Shown here one piece after another: positions 47,174-57,582 of a stretch of 64,000 bases of DNA. The stretch is taken from positions 3,343,001 to 3,407,000 of the forward strand of contig NZ_CP036132.1 of assembly GCF_018742245.1 (NCBI RefSeq), read 5' to 3'. The notes below the pieces were generated by a model. That model saw nothing but the letters and a program-made list of their open reading frames with translations. It did no database searches and was not told where the DNA came from. Source of the stretch: Bacillus mycoides (GTDB lineage: Bacteria > Bacillota > Bacilli > Bacillales > Bacillaceae_G). The first letter of the stretch is position 1; each line of letters starts with the position of its first letter. The translations under genes and the position numbers were made by a program.

Positions 47174-48932
47174 CCTGTTGCAAACTCCCTTTATTTTGTA
47201 GTAAGTACATATTGTAGTAAAGTCCTTGTTCACTAAGCAACTCTTGATGTGTTCCTCTTTCTATGATTTCCCCTTCATGCATAACAAATATTTGATCCGC
47301 ATCTTGGATTGTAGACAATCTGTGTGCAATCGCTATCGTTGTTCTACCTTTTCGCATTTGCTGCAATGCCGTTTGGATCGCCTCCTCTGTTTCTGTATCA
47401 ATATTTGCCGTCGCTTCATCTAGCACTAATACTTTCGGATTAGTTGCTATCGTTCTAGCAAAAGCAATTAATTGCCTTTGACCACTAGAAAACGCAGCTC
47501 CTCTCTCGACAACTTCTGTATCATACTGCTCCGATAATTTTTCAATAAACGTATTCGCTTGCACAAATCGCGCTGCTTCTTCTATCTCTTCATCCGTTAT
47601 CTCTTCATTATACATACGAATGTTTTGCTTTACATTTCCAGCAAATAAAAATGCATCTTGCAGCACAAGACCAATTTTCTTTCGAATTTCTTGTTCTTCA
47701 AACTTCTCTAAACCCACTCCGTCTATTACAATATTACCTGATTTAATATTGTAAAATCTCATTAATAAATTCATAATTGTACTCTTACCACTACCAGTGT
47801 GTCCAACGAAAGCAACCGTTTGCCCTGGCTTTACGTGAAAAGATACATTTTTTAAAACGTCACGCTTTCCATCATATGAAAAAGTAACATCTTTAAACTG
47901 AATTTCCCCGTTAACTACTCGTGGATTTTCACTCCCCATTTGAACAGGAGCTAAATCTTTATCGTCCATTAAATGAAATACACGCGATGATGAAACGAGC
48001 GCTTGTTGGAAGAAAGATAGTTTCATCATCATCTCATTTACCGGCTGGAAGAAACGATGAATATAGTTAACGAAAGCATATAAAACCCCTACTTCAACAG
48101 GACTCTTTAAAGCATCAATTCCAAATAAACCAAGAACTAACGCAATTGCTACAATATGAACAAGATCTGTTGCTGGACGTAAAAGTAATGCATCTAATTT
48201 CAATGTACGACGTCCAGCACTATAATGCTTGTTGTTCACTTCTTCAAACTCTTTTCTCATCCGCTTTTCTTGCCGGAACACTTGAACAATATTCATCCCT
48301 TGAATGGACTCATTTAACTTTGCATTTAATACACTCAGTTGATTACGTACCTCTAAATAAAAAGCTGCACTTTTCCGTCGATACAGCACCATAATCGCAA
48401 ACATAATTGGAATTAATATGAGAGAGAATAGCGCTAATTTTACATCTAGTAAAAACATCGCTACTAAAATCCCCACTAAAAAGACTACATTTTTCACGAA
48501 TGTTGATAGTACACTAACATAAAAATCCTTAATCGCTTCCGTATCATTCGTTATACGAGATACAAGTGTACCAATCGGCGTACGATCAAAGAAACTTAAT
48601 GACAATTTTTGAACATGGTCATACACTTCAACTCGCATATCTTGAACAATCTTAAAAGCGATATTTTGAAAGTACAATAAGTCTAAATACGTAAATAATA
48701 CTTTTAATAAGTGAGCAATAATATACACTACAAATAGAGTTACAAGTGCTGATTGTTCAAAGTTACGTGGTACTAAGTGTTCATCAAGAAATTGTTTAAT
48801 TAAAAAAGGACCCATCATTTCAGTTACAGTTGCACCAACTAGAAATAAAAATGCTAATGCTAATAACCCTTTATATGGTCTCATATAAGAAAGCAATCTC
48901 CTTAAATCACTCCGCTTTTTCTCAGCCATCAT
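47166..48932 (-). CDS. Heterodimeric ABC exporter subunit, BmrD/YheH-like
   Basis: A 588-residue half-transporter with an N-terminal six-helix membrane domain (about 15-310) and a C-terminal ATPase. Walker A is FVGHTGSGKSTIMN, Walker B VLVLDEATANID with the catalytic Glu, but the signature is degenerate (FSSGQ instead of LSGGQ). This is the partner pattern of a heterodimeric multidrug exporter such as B. subtilis BmrC/BmrD (YheI/YheH). It overlaps the upstream gene by 4 bases. Confidence 0.88.
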   Translation of the reverse strand: MMAEKKRSDLRRLLSYMRPYKGLLALAFLFLVGATVTEMMGPFLIKQFLDEHLVPRNFEQSALVTLFVVYIIAHLLKVLFTYLDLLYFQNIAFKIVQDMRVEVYDHVQKLSLSFFDRTPIGTLVSRITNDTEAIKDFYVSVLSTFVKNVVFLVGILVAMFLLDVKLALFSLILIPIMFAIMVLYRRKSAAFYLEVRNQLSVLNAKLNESIQGMNIVQVFRQEKRMRKEFEEVNNKHYSAGRRTLKLDALLLRPATDLVHIVAIALVLGLFGIDALKSPVEVGVLYAFVNYIHRFFQPVNEMMMKLSFFQQALVSSSRVFHLMDDKDLAPVQMGSENPRVVNGEIQFKDVTFSYDGKRDVLKNVSFHVKPGQTVAFVGHTGSGKSTIMNLLMRFYNIKSGNIVIDGVGLEKFEEQEIRKKIGLVLQDAFLFAGNVKQNIRMYNEEITDEEIEEAARFVQANTFIEKLSEQYDTEVVERGAAFSSGQRQLIAFARTIATNPKVLVLDEATANIDTETEEAIQTALQQMRKGRTTIAIAHRLSTIQDADQIFVMHEGEIIERGTHQELLSEQGLYYNMYLLQNKGSLQQAL

Positions 48933-50680
48933 ACGCCTCCTTTCTCTACCAACGCCTCTAACTGCTGGCTTTCATACATTTCTTTATACCAACCATTTTC
49001 GTTCATTAGTTGTTCATGTGTTCCTCGCTGCATAACCTTACCTTCATCAATAACAAGAATAAGATTTGCATGCTGAATCGCACTTAAACGGTGCGCAGTA
49101 ATAATCGTCGTTTTTTCTGCTCTTTCTCGTTTCAATGCAGTTAATATAGTTTCTTCTGTTTTTGCATCTACAGCTGATAAACAATCATCTAAAATTAAAA
49201 TTTCAGCATTCGTTAATAACGCACGTGCAATTGAAATCCGCTGTTTTTGGCCTCCTGATAGCGAAACCCCTCTTTCACCTACTACCGTGTCATATCCTTC
49301 CGAAAATTGAATAATATCATTATGAATACAAGCAACCTCAGCAGCCCTGCTAATTTCTTTATATGTAGCATCGGCCTTTCCAAAAGCAATGTTCTCCCCA
49401 ATACTCGCTGAAAATAAAAAATGATCTTGCGGTACGTATGAAATTGCAGAGCGTACACCGTGAAGTGTTAAATCTCGAATATCCCGCTCACCAACTTTTA
49501 ATTCACCATTAAAGTGGTCATACTCGCGAATTAAACATTTTAATAACGTCGTCTTCCCTGCGCCGGTACGCCCGACAACTCCTAACGTTTCACCTTTTCT
49601 TAAATTAAAGTAAATATCTTTTAAGTTTAATAGTTCATTCTTTTTATAAGAAAACGAATCAACAGCAAACGAGACATCACCACTTGCTATAGCATGTATA
49701 GCATTTTCCTTATTCACTACATCCGAAGTTTGTGAAAGTATTTTCTCCACACGATCATACGAAGCACGTCCACGCTCCATAATATTAAATAGCCATCCAA
49801 AAGCTAACATTGGCCATACAAGAGTCCCTAAGTATGTTGTAAATGTTACCAATTCCCCTACAGTTAATTCACCCCGTACGACTAATAATGATCCGTAACA
49901 AATTGCGATTAAAAATGAAAATCCGACAATTAAGGAAATCGTTGGATCGAATAACGAGTCAATACGTGCAACTAACATATTTTTATGTACGACATCTTCC
50001 GATTTTTTCCGAAACGCTTGTAAATCCTCTTTCTCTTGTCCAAGTGAGCGAATTACCTTCATCCCACTCATACTTTCTTGTACTTTATCATTGATTTCAG
50101 AAAACGATTGCTGCGCTTTATGAAATCTTCTATGCAATAAAGTTCCATAATAATTTGTAGAAATAGCTACAATTGGCATCGGAATTAAACTTAATAACGT
50201 TAACTTCCAGCTAATTGTAAACCCCATCGCTACGAGTACACATCCTCCAACAGCTAATGAATCAACGAGTGTTAACACACCTGACCCAGCAGTTTGCTGA
50301 ATCGCCTGAATATCATTTGTCGCATGTGCCATCAAATCGCCCGTACGACGTGATTGATAAAAGGATGGGCTCATCTTTGTAAAATGTTCATATAAATTCT
50401 TTCGCAATTGACGAGCTAGTTTTAAAGAAGATCCAAAAATCATAATACGCCATAAGTAACGTAATATATACATCGTCATTCCTACAACTACTAATAGAAT
50501 AACCCAGTTCAACAATTTTTCAGACGTTAATGTTCCATTATTAATTTCATCTACTACAATTCCTAGTACCCTTGGCGCTACAAGTTCAAGAAGCGCGACA
50601 CCAAATAACATAATAATTCCAATTATGTACGCTCGTTTTTCTTGTTTAAAAAACCAAGCTAAATTAAAAAATACTTTCAT
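48929..50680 (-). CDS. Heterodimeric ABC exporter subunit, BmrC/YheI-like
   Basis: A 583-residue half-transporter with six membrane helices and an ATPase domain. Walker A is VVGRTGAGKTTLLK and the signature is canonical (VSLSGGQKQRIS), but Walker B ends in Asp (ILILDDCLSAVD) where the catalytic Glu is expected. Together with the degenerate signature of its partner this gives one normal and one crippled ATP site, as in BmrCD and LmrCD. No BmrB-like leader peptide or attenuator was seen in the 90 bases upstream. GGGAGGAGG precedes the ATG. Confidence 0.9.
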   Translation of the reverse strand: MKVFFNLAWFFKQEKRAYIIGIIMLFGVALLELVAPRVLGIVVDEINNGTLTSEKLLNWVILLVVVGMTMYILRYLWRIMIFGSSLKLARQLRKNLYEHFTKMSPSFYQSRRTGDLMAHATNDIQAIQQTAGSGVLTLVDSLAVGGCVLVAMGFTISWKLTLLSLIPMPIVAISTNYYGTLLHRRFHKAQQSFSEINDKVQESMSGMKVIRSLGQEKEDLQAFRKKSEDVVHKNMLVARIDSLFDPTISLIVGFSFLIAICYGSLLVVRGELTVGELVTFTTYLGTLVWPMLAFGWLFNIMERGRASYDRVEKILSQTSDVVNKENAIHAIASGDVSFAVDSFSYKKNELLNLKDIYFNLRKGETLGVVGRTGAGKTTLLKCLIREYDHFNGELKVGERDIRDLTLHGVRSAISYVPQDHFLFSASIGENIAFGKADATYKEISRAAEVACIHNDIIQFSEGYDTVVGERGVSLSGGQKQRISIARALLTNAEILILDDCLSAVDAKTEETILTALKRERAEKTTIITAHRLSAIQHANLILVIDEGKVMQRGTHEQLMNENGWYKEMYESQQLEALVEKGGV

Positions 50681-50772
50681 ATTTATCCTCCTCCCTTAAA
50701 ATGAGCGATATTTTCAGTTTATCAAAAGTGCAGAATTTTTAAAAGTTTTAAATATCTTTTATATCCAAAAGA

Positions 50773-50799
50773 AAAGGGCACTCGGTAAGAGTGCCCTTT
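50773..50799 (-). terminator. Terminator after yneF
   Basis: An 11-bp stem AAAGGGCACTC / GAGTGCCCTTT with a 5-base loop. Confidence 0.88.
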
Positions 50800-50804
50800 G
50801 GCGC

Positions 50805-51026
50805 TTATTTTGTTTGTTGCTTATTCATCGCGCTCATCATTTGATTGATTTTCTTTTGGGAAGGTTTTTGTCCCATTTGCATCATCATCATTTTTAACAT
50901 TTGTTCGTTAATTGGTGGATTTTTTTGTAAGTAATTCATCATATATTTGCGGGCAATGAAAAATCCTAACGCCACGCCTGCTACTAGTGCTACTACGCCC
51001 ACTAGAATACCTAACCACATTGGCAT
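50805..51026 (-). CDS. yneF: UPF0154 protein YneF
   Basis: A 73-residue membrane protein with one N-terminal helix ([20 protein letters not shown]) followed by a cytoplasmic tail with [20 protein letters not shown], the UPF0154 signature. Function unknown. Its position next to sirA and tkt is conserved with B. subtilis. GGAGG precedes the ATG. Confidence 0.93.
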   Translation of the reverse strand: MPMWLGILVGVVALVAGVALGFFIARKYMMNYLQKNPPINEQMLKMMMMQMGQKPSQKKINQMMSAMNKQQTK

Positions 51027-51104
51027 ATCTTTTCCTCCTTCATGTTGTCTACCTTACAGTGTACTAAAACCTTTTCAATAAGACAAGATACTATTCGACA
51101 TTTT

Positions 51105-51545
51105 TTACACATATGTTCGTACTTGTTTGAGAGGATTTAACCATCCGTACTTTTTATTTTCATAATCCATCGCTAAAAATGTTAACTCACACTTTCTAAG
51201 CACCTCAAAGAAAGTTGTTTCCATGGATACATTTCCAGAAGTATTCATTCGAATATATTGTGGTTTCACCATTATTTCGCCATATTCGGCTCCTGTATAG
51301 AGCGTATGAGTATGATGTGTTCTTTCATATTTGCCAAGAACATGCAAAGCTTGTTCTAATTTATGATGAAGTTTCATTACTTGTAATGGCATCGTAATAT
51401 ACGTCATTTGTTTATATAATACTTTCTTCTCCGAAAGGGACCCAGATTCTGAAAATCGAGCAAATAAATCAAAAAACAAATATTCACGACCAAAGTAAGC
51501 TTTCGCAATATCCTCTTGAATTAAATACAATTCATACGTTTTCAT
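51105..51545 (-). CDS. sirA: Sporulation inhibitor of replication, SirA
   Basis: A 146-residue protein matching SirA (YneE) in length and in the C-terminal segment TTFFEVLRKCELTFLAMDYE followed by KKYGWLNPLK. In B. subtilis SirA binds DnaA domain I and stops new rounds of replication when sporulation starts. Its synthesis there is driven by Spo0A-P. A candidate 0A box lies about 95 bases upstream here. The gene sits between tkt and yneF as in B. subtilis. Confidence 0.88.
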   Translation of the reverse strand: MKTYELYLIQEDIAKAYFGREYLFFDLFARFSESGSLSEKKVLYKQMTYITMPLQVMKLHHKLEQALHVLGKYERTHHTHTLYTGAEYGEIMVKPQYIRMNTSGNVSMETTFFEVLRKCELTFLAMDYENKKYGWLNPLKQVRTYV

Positions 51546-51590
51546 TTTTTCCCTCCCGATCTGGACAACCTTTTCCCTACATTATATAAG

Positions 51591-51646
51591 AAAAAATTTG
51601 CAATGATTGTCTGACTACGGAGAGAGAAAAAACTTTTCCTGTCGAA
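51591..51646 (-). promoter_or_regulatory. sirA promoter region with 0A box
   Basis: TATAAT (minus strand, 51596-51591) without a good -35, and TGTCGAA (plus strand, 51640-51646), an exact Spo0A box, about 58 bases upstream of the expected start. A weak -35 plus an upstream 0A box suits activation by Spo0A-P. Confidence 0.55.
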
Positions 51647-51661
51647 AAAACTCAATTACAT

Positions 51662-51694
51662 AGAAAAATCTCCCCATGCTGGAGAGATTTTTCT
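51662..51694 (-). terminator. Terminator after tkt
   Basis: Long stem AGAAAAATCTCC / GGAGAGATTTTTCT with a small bulge, downstream of tkt. Confidence 0.72.
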
Positions 51695-51701
51695 AAAATC
51701 A

Positions 51702-53702
51702 TTAAAGCATTTCTTTTACTTTGCGAACAACGTTCTCTACAGTAAATCCATACTCTTCCATAATCTTCTCACCAGGAGCAGAAGCACCGAATGTGTCGAT
51801 ACCTAGTACATCTCCATCAAGACCTACGTAACGGTGCCATCCGAATGTAGCACCCATTTCAATTGCGAAACGTTTCGTTACTGCTTTTGGTAGTACAGAT
51901 TCTTTGTACTCAGCAGTTTGAGCTTCAAAGCGATCCATAGATGGCATGCTAACAACAGCTGCATCAACGCCGTCTGCTGCTAAAGCTTTTTGCGCTTCGA
52001 TTGCTAAGCTTACTTCAGATCCAGTTGCAAGTAGGATTACATCAGCCGTTTCTTTCTTGCTTGCAGAAACTACATATGCACCTTTTGCTACTTTTTCATA
52101 AGTATCGTCTTTTGCACCTTCTAATGTCGGAAGATCTTGACGAGTTAACACTAATGCAGTTGGTGTTTTTGTAGATTCTAAAGCTAATCTCCAAGCTGCA
52201 ACAGATTCGTTACCGTCAGCTGGACGAATAACAGAAACGTTTGGCATTGCACGAAGTGCTGCTAATTGTTCAACCGGCTCATGCGTTGGACCATCTTCAC
52301 CAACAGCGATACTGTCGTGTGTGAATACATACGTTACAGGCAATTGCATTAATGCTGCAAGACGAATTGCTGGACGTAAGTAGTCAGAGAATACGAAGAA
52401 CGTACCACCGTAAGTTTTCAAACCGCCATGTAGTGCAATACCATTCATTGCTGCACCCATCGCAAACTCACGAACACCGTACCAAATGTTTTTACCGCTG
52501 TAATCAGCTCTTGTGAAGTCTTTTTCGTTATTCATGTATGTTTTGTTAGAACCAGCAAGGTCAGCTGATCCACCAAAGAATGATGGTACAGACTCTGCAA
52601 TAGCATTAATTACAGCACCTGAAGAATTACGTGTTGCTGCTTTTGATCCTAATTCATAAGTTGGTAAGCTTTGTTCCCAACCTTCTGGAAGAAGACCATT
52701 CATTGCTGCTTGCAGCTCGTTTGCTAATTCTGGATATGCTTGTGCATATTCACCGAGCATCGTGTTCCATGCAGCTTGTGCAGTCTCACCAGCATCTTGT
52801 ACCGTTTTACGGAAGTTGTCATATACTTCTTCTGCTACATGGAAATCTTGTTCAGCAGTCCAAGCATATGCTTCTTTCGTTAATTTTGTTTCGTCTACAC
52901 CAAGTGGAGAACCGTGTGAAGCTGATTTTCCTGATTTGTTTGGAGAACCGAAACCAATTGTCGTTCTTACTTCAATTAGCGTTGGGCGTTTTTCGTCAGC
53001 TTTCGCTTCTTCAATTGCTTTTGCAATTGCTTCAATATCGTTTCCATCCTCAACACGGATTACTTGCCAGCCGTATGCTTTGTAACGATCTTCTACACTT
53101 TCAGAGAATGAGCGATTTAAATCGCCATCTAATGAAATATCGTTTGAATCGTAAAGCACAACAAGACGACCTAATTGTAAATGAGCAGCTAATGAAGATG
53201 CTTCAGCAGAAACGCCTTCCATTAAATCGCCATCACCACAAATAGCGTATGTATGATGATCTACTACATTGTACGCATCACGGTTATACTTTGCTGCTAA
53301 ATGTCTTTCAGCCATCGCCATACCAACAGCTGTTGCAATACCTTGTCCAAGTGGACCAGTTGTTGCGTCTACACCCGCTGTGTGACCATACTCAGGATGT
53401 CCTGGAGTTTTGCTTCCCCATTGACGGAAGTTCTTTAAGTCATCCATTGTTAAGTCATAACCAGATAGATGAAGTAGGCTGTATAGTAACATTGAACCAT
53501 GACCTGCAGATAATACGAAACGATCGCGGTTAAACCACGTTGGGTTATTTGGATTGTGTTTCATAAATTGAGTCCATAATGTATAAGCCATTGGTGCTGC
53601 ACCCATTGGCATTCCTGGGTGACCAGAGTTTGCTTTTTCAATCGCATCAATGGATAATGTGCGAATCGTGTTGATAGAAAGTTGTTCGATTGAATGTGAC
53701 AT
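51702..53702 (-). CDS. tkt: Transketolase
   Basis: A 666-residue thiamine diphosphate enzyme of the non-oxidative pentose phosphate pathway. It moves two-carbon units between sugar phosphates. Present are the N-terminal [20 protein letters not shown], the ThDP/Mg motif [15 protein letters not shown] with [11 protein letters not shown], and the central [19 protein letters not shown]. The start is ATG 53702 after GAAGGGAAG; a more upstream ATG places that site inside the frame. Codon use is regular, as expected for a highly expressed enzyme. Confidence 0.97.
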   Translation of the reverse strand: MSHSIEQLSINTIRTLSIDAIEKANSGHPGMPMGAAPMAYTLWTQFMKHNPNNPTWFNRDRFVLSAGHGSMLLYSLLHLSGYDLTMDDLKNFRQWGSKTPGHPEYGHTAGVDATTGPLGQGIATAVGMAMAERHLAAKYNRDAYNVVDHHTYAICGDGDLMEGVSAEASSLAAHLQLGRLVVLYDSNDISLDGDLNRSFSESVEDRYKAYGWQVIRVEDGNDIEAIAKAIEEAKADEKRPTLIEVRTTIGFGSPNKSGKSASHGSPLGVDETKLTKEAYAWTAEQDFHVAEEVYDNFRKTVQDAGETAQAAWNTMLGEYAQAYPELANELQAAMNGLLPEGWEQSLPTYELGSKAATRNSSGAVINAIAESVPSFFGGSADLAGSNKTYMNNEKDFTRADYSGKNIWYGVREFAMGAAMNGIALHGGLKTYGGTFFVFSDYLRPAIRLAALMQLPVTYVFTHDSIAVGEDGPTHEPVEQLAALRAMPNVSVIRPADGNESVAAWRLALESTKTPTALVLTRQDLPTLEGAKDDTYEKVAKGAYVVSASKKETADVILLATGSEVSLAIEAQKALAADGVDAAVVSMPSMDRFEAQTAEYKESVLPKAVTKRFAIEMGATFGWHRYVGLDGDVLGIDTFGASAPGEKIMEEYGFTVENVVRKVKEML

Positions 53703-53974
53703 GCTATTCTTCCCTTCGCGTATGTTAGTAAACGTTTTATACATTTATATGATAGCTTCCCACGCAAGATTATACAACATGTATCGACAAATATGTTGAT
53801 GTTTTTTTGTTTTTTTATAAAAAAACCAATGTTTCCGGTAATGTATGGGTATTCAATATGACATACTTTTTTATTGTTTTTATTTTAAAAACAAAGGGAA
53901 TTATCTGTATATTTATACAAATATATGAACTTCTTCTATACCAACTTTTTTGATAAACACTAAAAAAATACAAA

Positions 53975-53999
53975 AAAAGCATCTAACTTCGATGCTTTT
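53975..53999 (-). terminator. Terminator of the phn operon
   Basis: Stem AAAAGCATC / GATGCTTTT, 7-base loop, T-tract on the minus strand. Confidence 0.82.
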
Positions 54000-54007
54000 A
54001 AAATTCG

Positions 54008-54811
54008 TTAAATAATCCGTTTTCGAATCGAACTTGAAATAAAATCAATTATAATTACCATTAAAATGATGCCTAATAAAATAATTCCCACGCGGGACCA
54101 ATTCCGTGAACTCAGTGCAAAAATTAATGGAGTACCAATACCACCTGCTCCAATAACACCTAAAATCGTAGCGGATCGTACATTAATTTCGAATCTGTAT
54201 AACGTATACGATAGAAAATCCGGTAACACTTGTGGTAATACTGCATACCAAAGTATTTGAAACCGATTTGCACCTGTTGCGATTAACGCTTCCGTCGGTC
54301 CCTTGTCTATATTCTCAATTCCTTCCGAATATAGTTTCCCTAACATTCCGATAGAGTGTAATCCTAAAGCTAGAACTCCGGCGAAAGAGCCTGGACCGAC
54401 AGCTTTTATAAATAAAAGGGCCATAACTAATTCAGGAAATGTACGAACAAAACTAAGTACAAATTTCCCAGTTACTGAAGTTAATTTTCCACTACTCATA
54501 TTCGTTGCCGCCCAAAAAGCAAATGGAACAGATAAAAAGGCAGAAATAAATGTACCTAATATCGCAATTGCCAATGTATCAATTAAACCATGTAACAAAT
54601 CTTCACCATCTGGTAAAGATACATAGGACCAATCTGGGTTCAGTACGCCTGTCATAATTGCTTTTGTAATTTCTCCCGCTGTATCCTTTATTCCCTCTAG
54701 CGGGACTCCTGAAAAGGCCCATACATATATAACTGTAAGTACTATAAAAATAATCCAGCGATATACACTCGGTTTCTTCGGTTTCGGTACGATTATCGTC
54801 GTTTTACTCAT
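54008..54811 (-). CDS. phnE: Phosphonate ABC transporter permease (second PhnE)
   Basis: A 267-residue permease with about six helices and the PhnE-type EAA loop (TEALIATGANRFQILWYAVL). It pairs with the other PhnE to make the membrane channel for phosphonate or a related P-compound. It shares one base with the stop of the upstream phnE gene. Last gene of the phnDCEE unit. Confidence 0.92.
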   Translation of the reverse strand: MSKTTIIVPKPKKPSVYRWIIFIVLTVIYVWAFSGVPLEGIKDTAGEITKAIMTGVLNPDWSYVSLPDGEDLLHGLIDTLAIAILGTFISAFLSVPFAFWAATNMSSGKLTSVTGKFVLSFVRTFPELVMALLFIKAVGPGSFAGVLALGLHSIGMLGKLYSEGIENIDKGPTEALIATGANRFQILWYAVLPQVLPDFLSYTLYRFEINVRSATILGVIGAGGIGTPLIFALSSRNWSRVGIILLGIILMVIIIDFISSSIRKRII

Positions 54812-55605
54812 TATAATTTCTCCCGCAACAATGTACTTACATAATCAATTAGCAATACAACAACAAGAGTATAAATAATAATAGAAGCAGTTTGTTGATA
54901 TTGTAAAAATCCAAGTGTACGATCGTAATATAATCCAATACCACCCGCTCCTACTAAGCCTAGAACAGCTGCTGCACGCACATTCACCTCAAATGTATAA
55001 AGGACATAGGAGACAAAGTGCGCTTTTACTTGCGGAATTACCCCATAAACAATCCATTGCACCTTATTTGCTCCTACCGCCGTCATCGCTTCTAATGGAC
55101 CTGGGTCAATTGATTCAATTGACTCATACAACAATTTCGCCACGAGTCCAATCGAGAAAAAAGTAAGCGCCAAAATACCTGGAAGTGGTCCTATTCCAAA
55201 AATAGCTACGAAAATTGCCGCTAATAATAAATCTGGTATTGTCCGGATAAAATTTAAAATCAATCGAGCTGGACTGTACAAAAATGCGCTAGTAAACACA
55301 TTACTTGCCGCAAATAGTGCAATTGGAATAGCTAAAATCGCTCCTAAAGTCGTCCCAATAATTGCCATGCGTATTGTATCTAACATTGCTGTTGTAATAA
55401 CTTGAAAATAGCTCAAATCTGGCGGCACCATCTCTTTCAGCAAATCCATCATATTAGGAAAACCAACTACTAGTTTTGCAAATGATGCGTCGACCTGCAC
55501 ACTACTTCCCCACAAAAGTAAAATAACTAGAATAGCCGTTAACATATGTTTCAATTTACTCGGCGGCTTCGGTATCGATTTCGAATATATCGTCACGTCA
55601 TTCAT
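54811..55605 (-). CDS. phnE: Phosphonate ABC transporter permease (first PhnE)
   Basis: A 264-residue permease with six helices; the EAA loop is [20 protein letters not shown] and the segment [14 protein letters not shown] is typical of PhnE. It resembles the second PhnE along its length, pointing to an old duplication. It overlaps phnC by 4 bases (ATGA). Confidence 0.92.
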   Translation of the reverse strand: MNDVTIYSKSIPKPPSKLKHMLTAILVILLLWGSSVQVDASFAKLVVGFPNMMDLLKEMVPPDLSYFQVITTAMLDTIRMAIIGTTLGAILAIPIALFAASNVFTSAFLYSPARLILNFIRTIPDLLLAAIFVAIFGIGPLPGILALTFFSIGLVAKLLYESIESIDPGPLEAMTAVGANKVQWIVYGVIPQVKAHFVSYVLYTFEVNVRAAAVLGLVGAGGIGLYYDRTLGFLQYQQTASIIIYTLVVVLLIDYVSTLLREKL

Positions 55606-56375
55606 TTAGCTGCCACCTCTAATAATTCGCTTTTCTGAGCTACGTCCCCATAAATTTCAGCAAATTTTTCATCCGTTGCCTCTTCTACTGAACCATCAAA
55701 AACAATTTCACCTGCATGTAATCCAATAATGCGTGTAGCATATTGCCTAGCTAAATCAATAGAATGTAAGTTTACAATTGTCGTAATTCCAAAATCTTCA
55801 TTAATTTTTTTCAAATCATCTAGCACTTGCTTTGTTGTCAACGGATCTAACGATGCAACAGGTTCATCTGCCAATATGATTTTCGCTTCTTGCGCCAACG
55901 CTCTAGCAATCGATACACGTTGCTGTTGTCCTCCTGATAATTCATCAGCCCTCGCATATGCTTTTTCTAAAATATTCACTCTTTTTAACGATTGAAATGC
56001 AAGCTCCAAATCCTCTTTTGGAAATAGACCTAACGTTGTACGCAGTGTCGAATGATACCCAACACGTCCAGCTAATACATTCTTCAATACCGTTGACCGC
56101 TTTACAAGGTTAAAGCTTTGAAAAATCATACCAATATCCCGGCGCATACGTCGTAACCCTTTTCCTTTTGCAGCAGTAATAGACTCACCTTCTATTATGA
56201 TTTCACCTTCCGTAATCTCATGAAGGCGATTTACCGATCTGAGAAGTGTAGACTTTCCAGCCCCGGATAGCCCTACCATTACAACAAACTCACCCTTTTG
56301 AATTTTCAAGTTTATATTATTCAATCCTTTTGTACCATTCGGATACACTTTGGAGACATTTCGAAACTCTATCAC
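55602..56375 (-). CDS. phnC: Phosphonate ABC transporter ATPase
   Basis: A 257-residue ATPase with Walker [17 protein letters not shown], signature [16 protein letters not shown] and Walker [14 protein letters not shown]. The [20 protein letters not shown] segment is characteristic of PhnC. It powers import of phosphonate or phosphite. It lies 84 bases after phnD, across a hairpin that may reduce its expression relative to the binding protein. Confidence 0.94.
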   Translation of the reverse strand: MIEFRNVSKVYPNGTKGLNNINLKIQKGEFVVMVGLSGAGKSTLLRSVNRLHEITEGEIIIEGESITAAKGKGLRRMRRDIGMIFQSFNLVKRSTVLKNVLAGRVGYHSTLRTTLGLFPKEDLELAFQSLKRVNILEKAYARADELSGGQQQRVSIARALAQEAKIILADEPVASLDPLTTKQVLDDLKKINEDFGITTIVNLHSIDLARQYATRIIGLHAGEIVFDGSVEEATDEKFAEIYGDVAQKSELLEVAAK

Positions 56376-56406
56376 ACATCTTACCTACCTTCTATGTATT
56401 CAAAAC

Positions 56407-56446
56407 GGCAAACTAACTGAAACTACACCCCTTCCAGTTAGCTGCC
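56407..56446 (-). terminator. Hairpin between phnD and phnC
   Basis: Stem GGCA-AACTAACTG / CAGTTAG-CTGCC with small bulges, then GTTTTG on the minus strand. Probably a partial terminator setting phnD above phnCEE. Confidence 0.6.
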
Positions 56447-56459
56447 ATTTTCATATGTA

Positions 56460-57398
56460 TTATTGCGTTTTTACTTTCTTTCCGTATTCACGAACGATAT
56501 CAAATTTACTATCATCAGATTTAACGTATCCTTCATGTGAGTATACTTCTTTAATGATTTTGTGCCCTTCCTCATTCTTTCCTATTTCAATGAAAGCATC
56601 CTGTAATTTCTTGCTCCACTCTGCATCTAAGTCAGAACGTACAGAAATCGTATCGTTTGGAATTTTCTCCGTAAATTTCACTATTTTCGTTTGATCGAAT
56701 ATATTAGGATAATCTTTTTTTACAATATTACGAGCATCTTGGAATACAACAGCTGCATCTACATCACCATTTAAAAGCGCAATAAGTGACTGATCATGAC
56801 CTTTTAATGTAACAGGTTTCACATCTTTCAACGGATCAATTCCCTCTTTTAACAATACAGCCGCAGGCCATACATACCCCGCTGACGATGTTACATCTTG
56901 ATAACCAATTTTTTTACCTTTTAAATCTTTTACACTGTTAATATTAGAATCTTTCTTAACAACAAACTCAGATTTATAAAAGTCTACTAAATCTTTTGTA
57001 GGAGCTCCTGTCTCATCATCTACACCAAAACGTTGTGCCTGTAAAATTACATTTGCAGCCTTTTTCTCATGCGCTAACACATACGCTGTTGGAGGTAAAA
57101 AGCCTACATCTACTTGCTTAGATGCCATCGCTTCTACAATTGTATTGTAATTCGTTGAAATACTAACTTTTACCGGCATATTTAATTTATCACTTAATAG
57201 CTTTTCCAACGGTTTTGCCTTCGCCTCTAACGTATCTGCATTTTGAGAAGGAACAAATTGAACATTTAAAGTCTTCGGTACATAACCTTTTTTCGTATCT
57301 TCATTTTTACTTGCACTTGATTCCTTCGTTCCACAGCCACTTAATAATCCCGCTGCTAGTACAACTGTTGTACTCATTGCAAAAACTTTTTTCAACAT
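56460..57398 (-). CDS. phnD: Phosphonate-binding lipoprotein
   Basis: A 312-residue substrate-binding lipoprotein. The signal sequence ends in the lipobox LLSGCGTKE (Cys near 22), and the mature part has the PhnD pattern (VQFVPSQNADTLEAKAKPLE, DVGFLPPTAYVLAHEK, GYQDVTSSAGYVWPA). It catches phosphonate or a related compound outside the membrane and hands it to PhnE. The start is ATG 57398 after GGAGG. No C-P lyase or phosphonatase genes are in the window, so the substrate's fate is not shown here. Confidence 0.94.
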   Translation of the reverse strand: MLKKVFAMSTTVVLAAGLLSGCGTKESSASKNEDTKKGYVPKTLNVQFVPSQNADTLEAKAKPLEKLLSDKLNMPVKVSISTNYNTIVEAMASKQVDVGFLPPTAYVLAHEKKAANVILQAQRFGVDDETGAPTKDLVDFYKSEFVVKKDSNINSVKDLKGKKIGYQDVTSSAGYVWPAAVLLKEGIDPLKDVKPVTLKGHDQSLIALLNGDVDAAVVFQDARNIVKKDYPNIFDQTKIVKFTEKIPNDTISVRSDLDAEWSKKLQDAFIEIGKNEEGHKIIKEVYSHEGYVKSDDSKFDIVREYGKKVKTQ

Positions 57399-57483
57399 AT
57401 TAATACCTCCATTTTTGTTGTTATAAAATAACCTTCCGTAAACATGAAGAAATATATCACACATTTTCACGAATAATTTCCTA

Positions 57484-57522
57484 TTTACAGAATCTTTACA
57501 CATTCTATACATTCACATTAAA
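57484..57522 (+). promoter_or_regulatory. Pho box (PhoP site) of the 5'-nucleotidase gene
   Basis: Four hexamers with 11-base spacing: TTTACA (57484), TTTACA (57495), TATACA (57506), ATTAAA (57517), near the Bacillus PhoP consensus TTAACA/TTTACA. It ends about 60 bases before the TTG start, and TATGCT (57541-57546) could be the -10. Confidence 0.65.
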
Positions 57523-57582
57523 ATTCCCTTCATATATTTGATATGCTTAATTAGTAGATAACAATAGAAAAGGTGAATGATA

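Noticed and set aside
50681..50770. BmrB-type leader peptide and attenuator before the ABC exporter
   Set aside because: No small frame with a ribosome binding site and no alternative hairpins were visible.
52631..53245. A 204-codon open frame antisense to tkt
   Set aside because: It lies wholly inside the tkt gene on the other strand, is very Leu/His/Gln-rich, and has no ribosome binding site. Shadow of codon bias.
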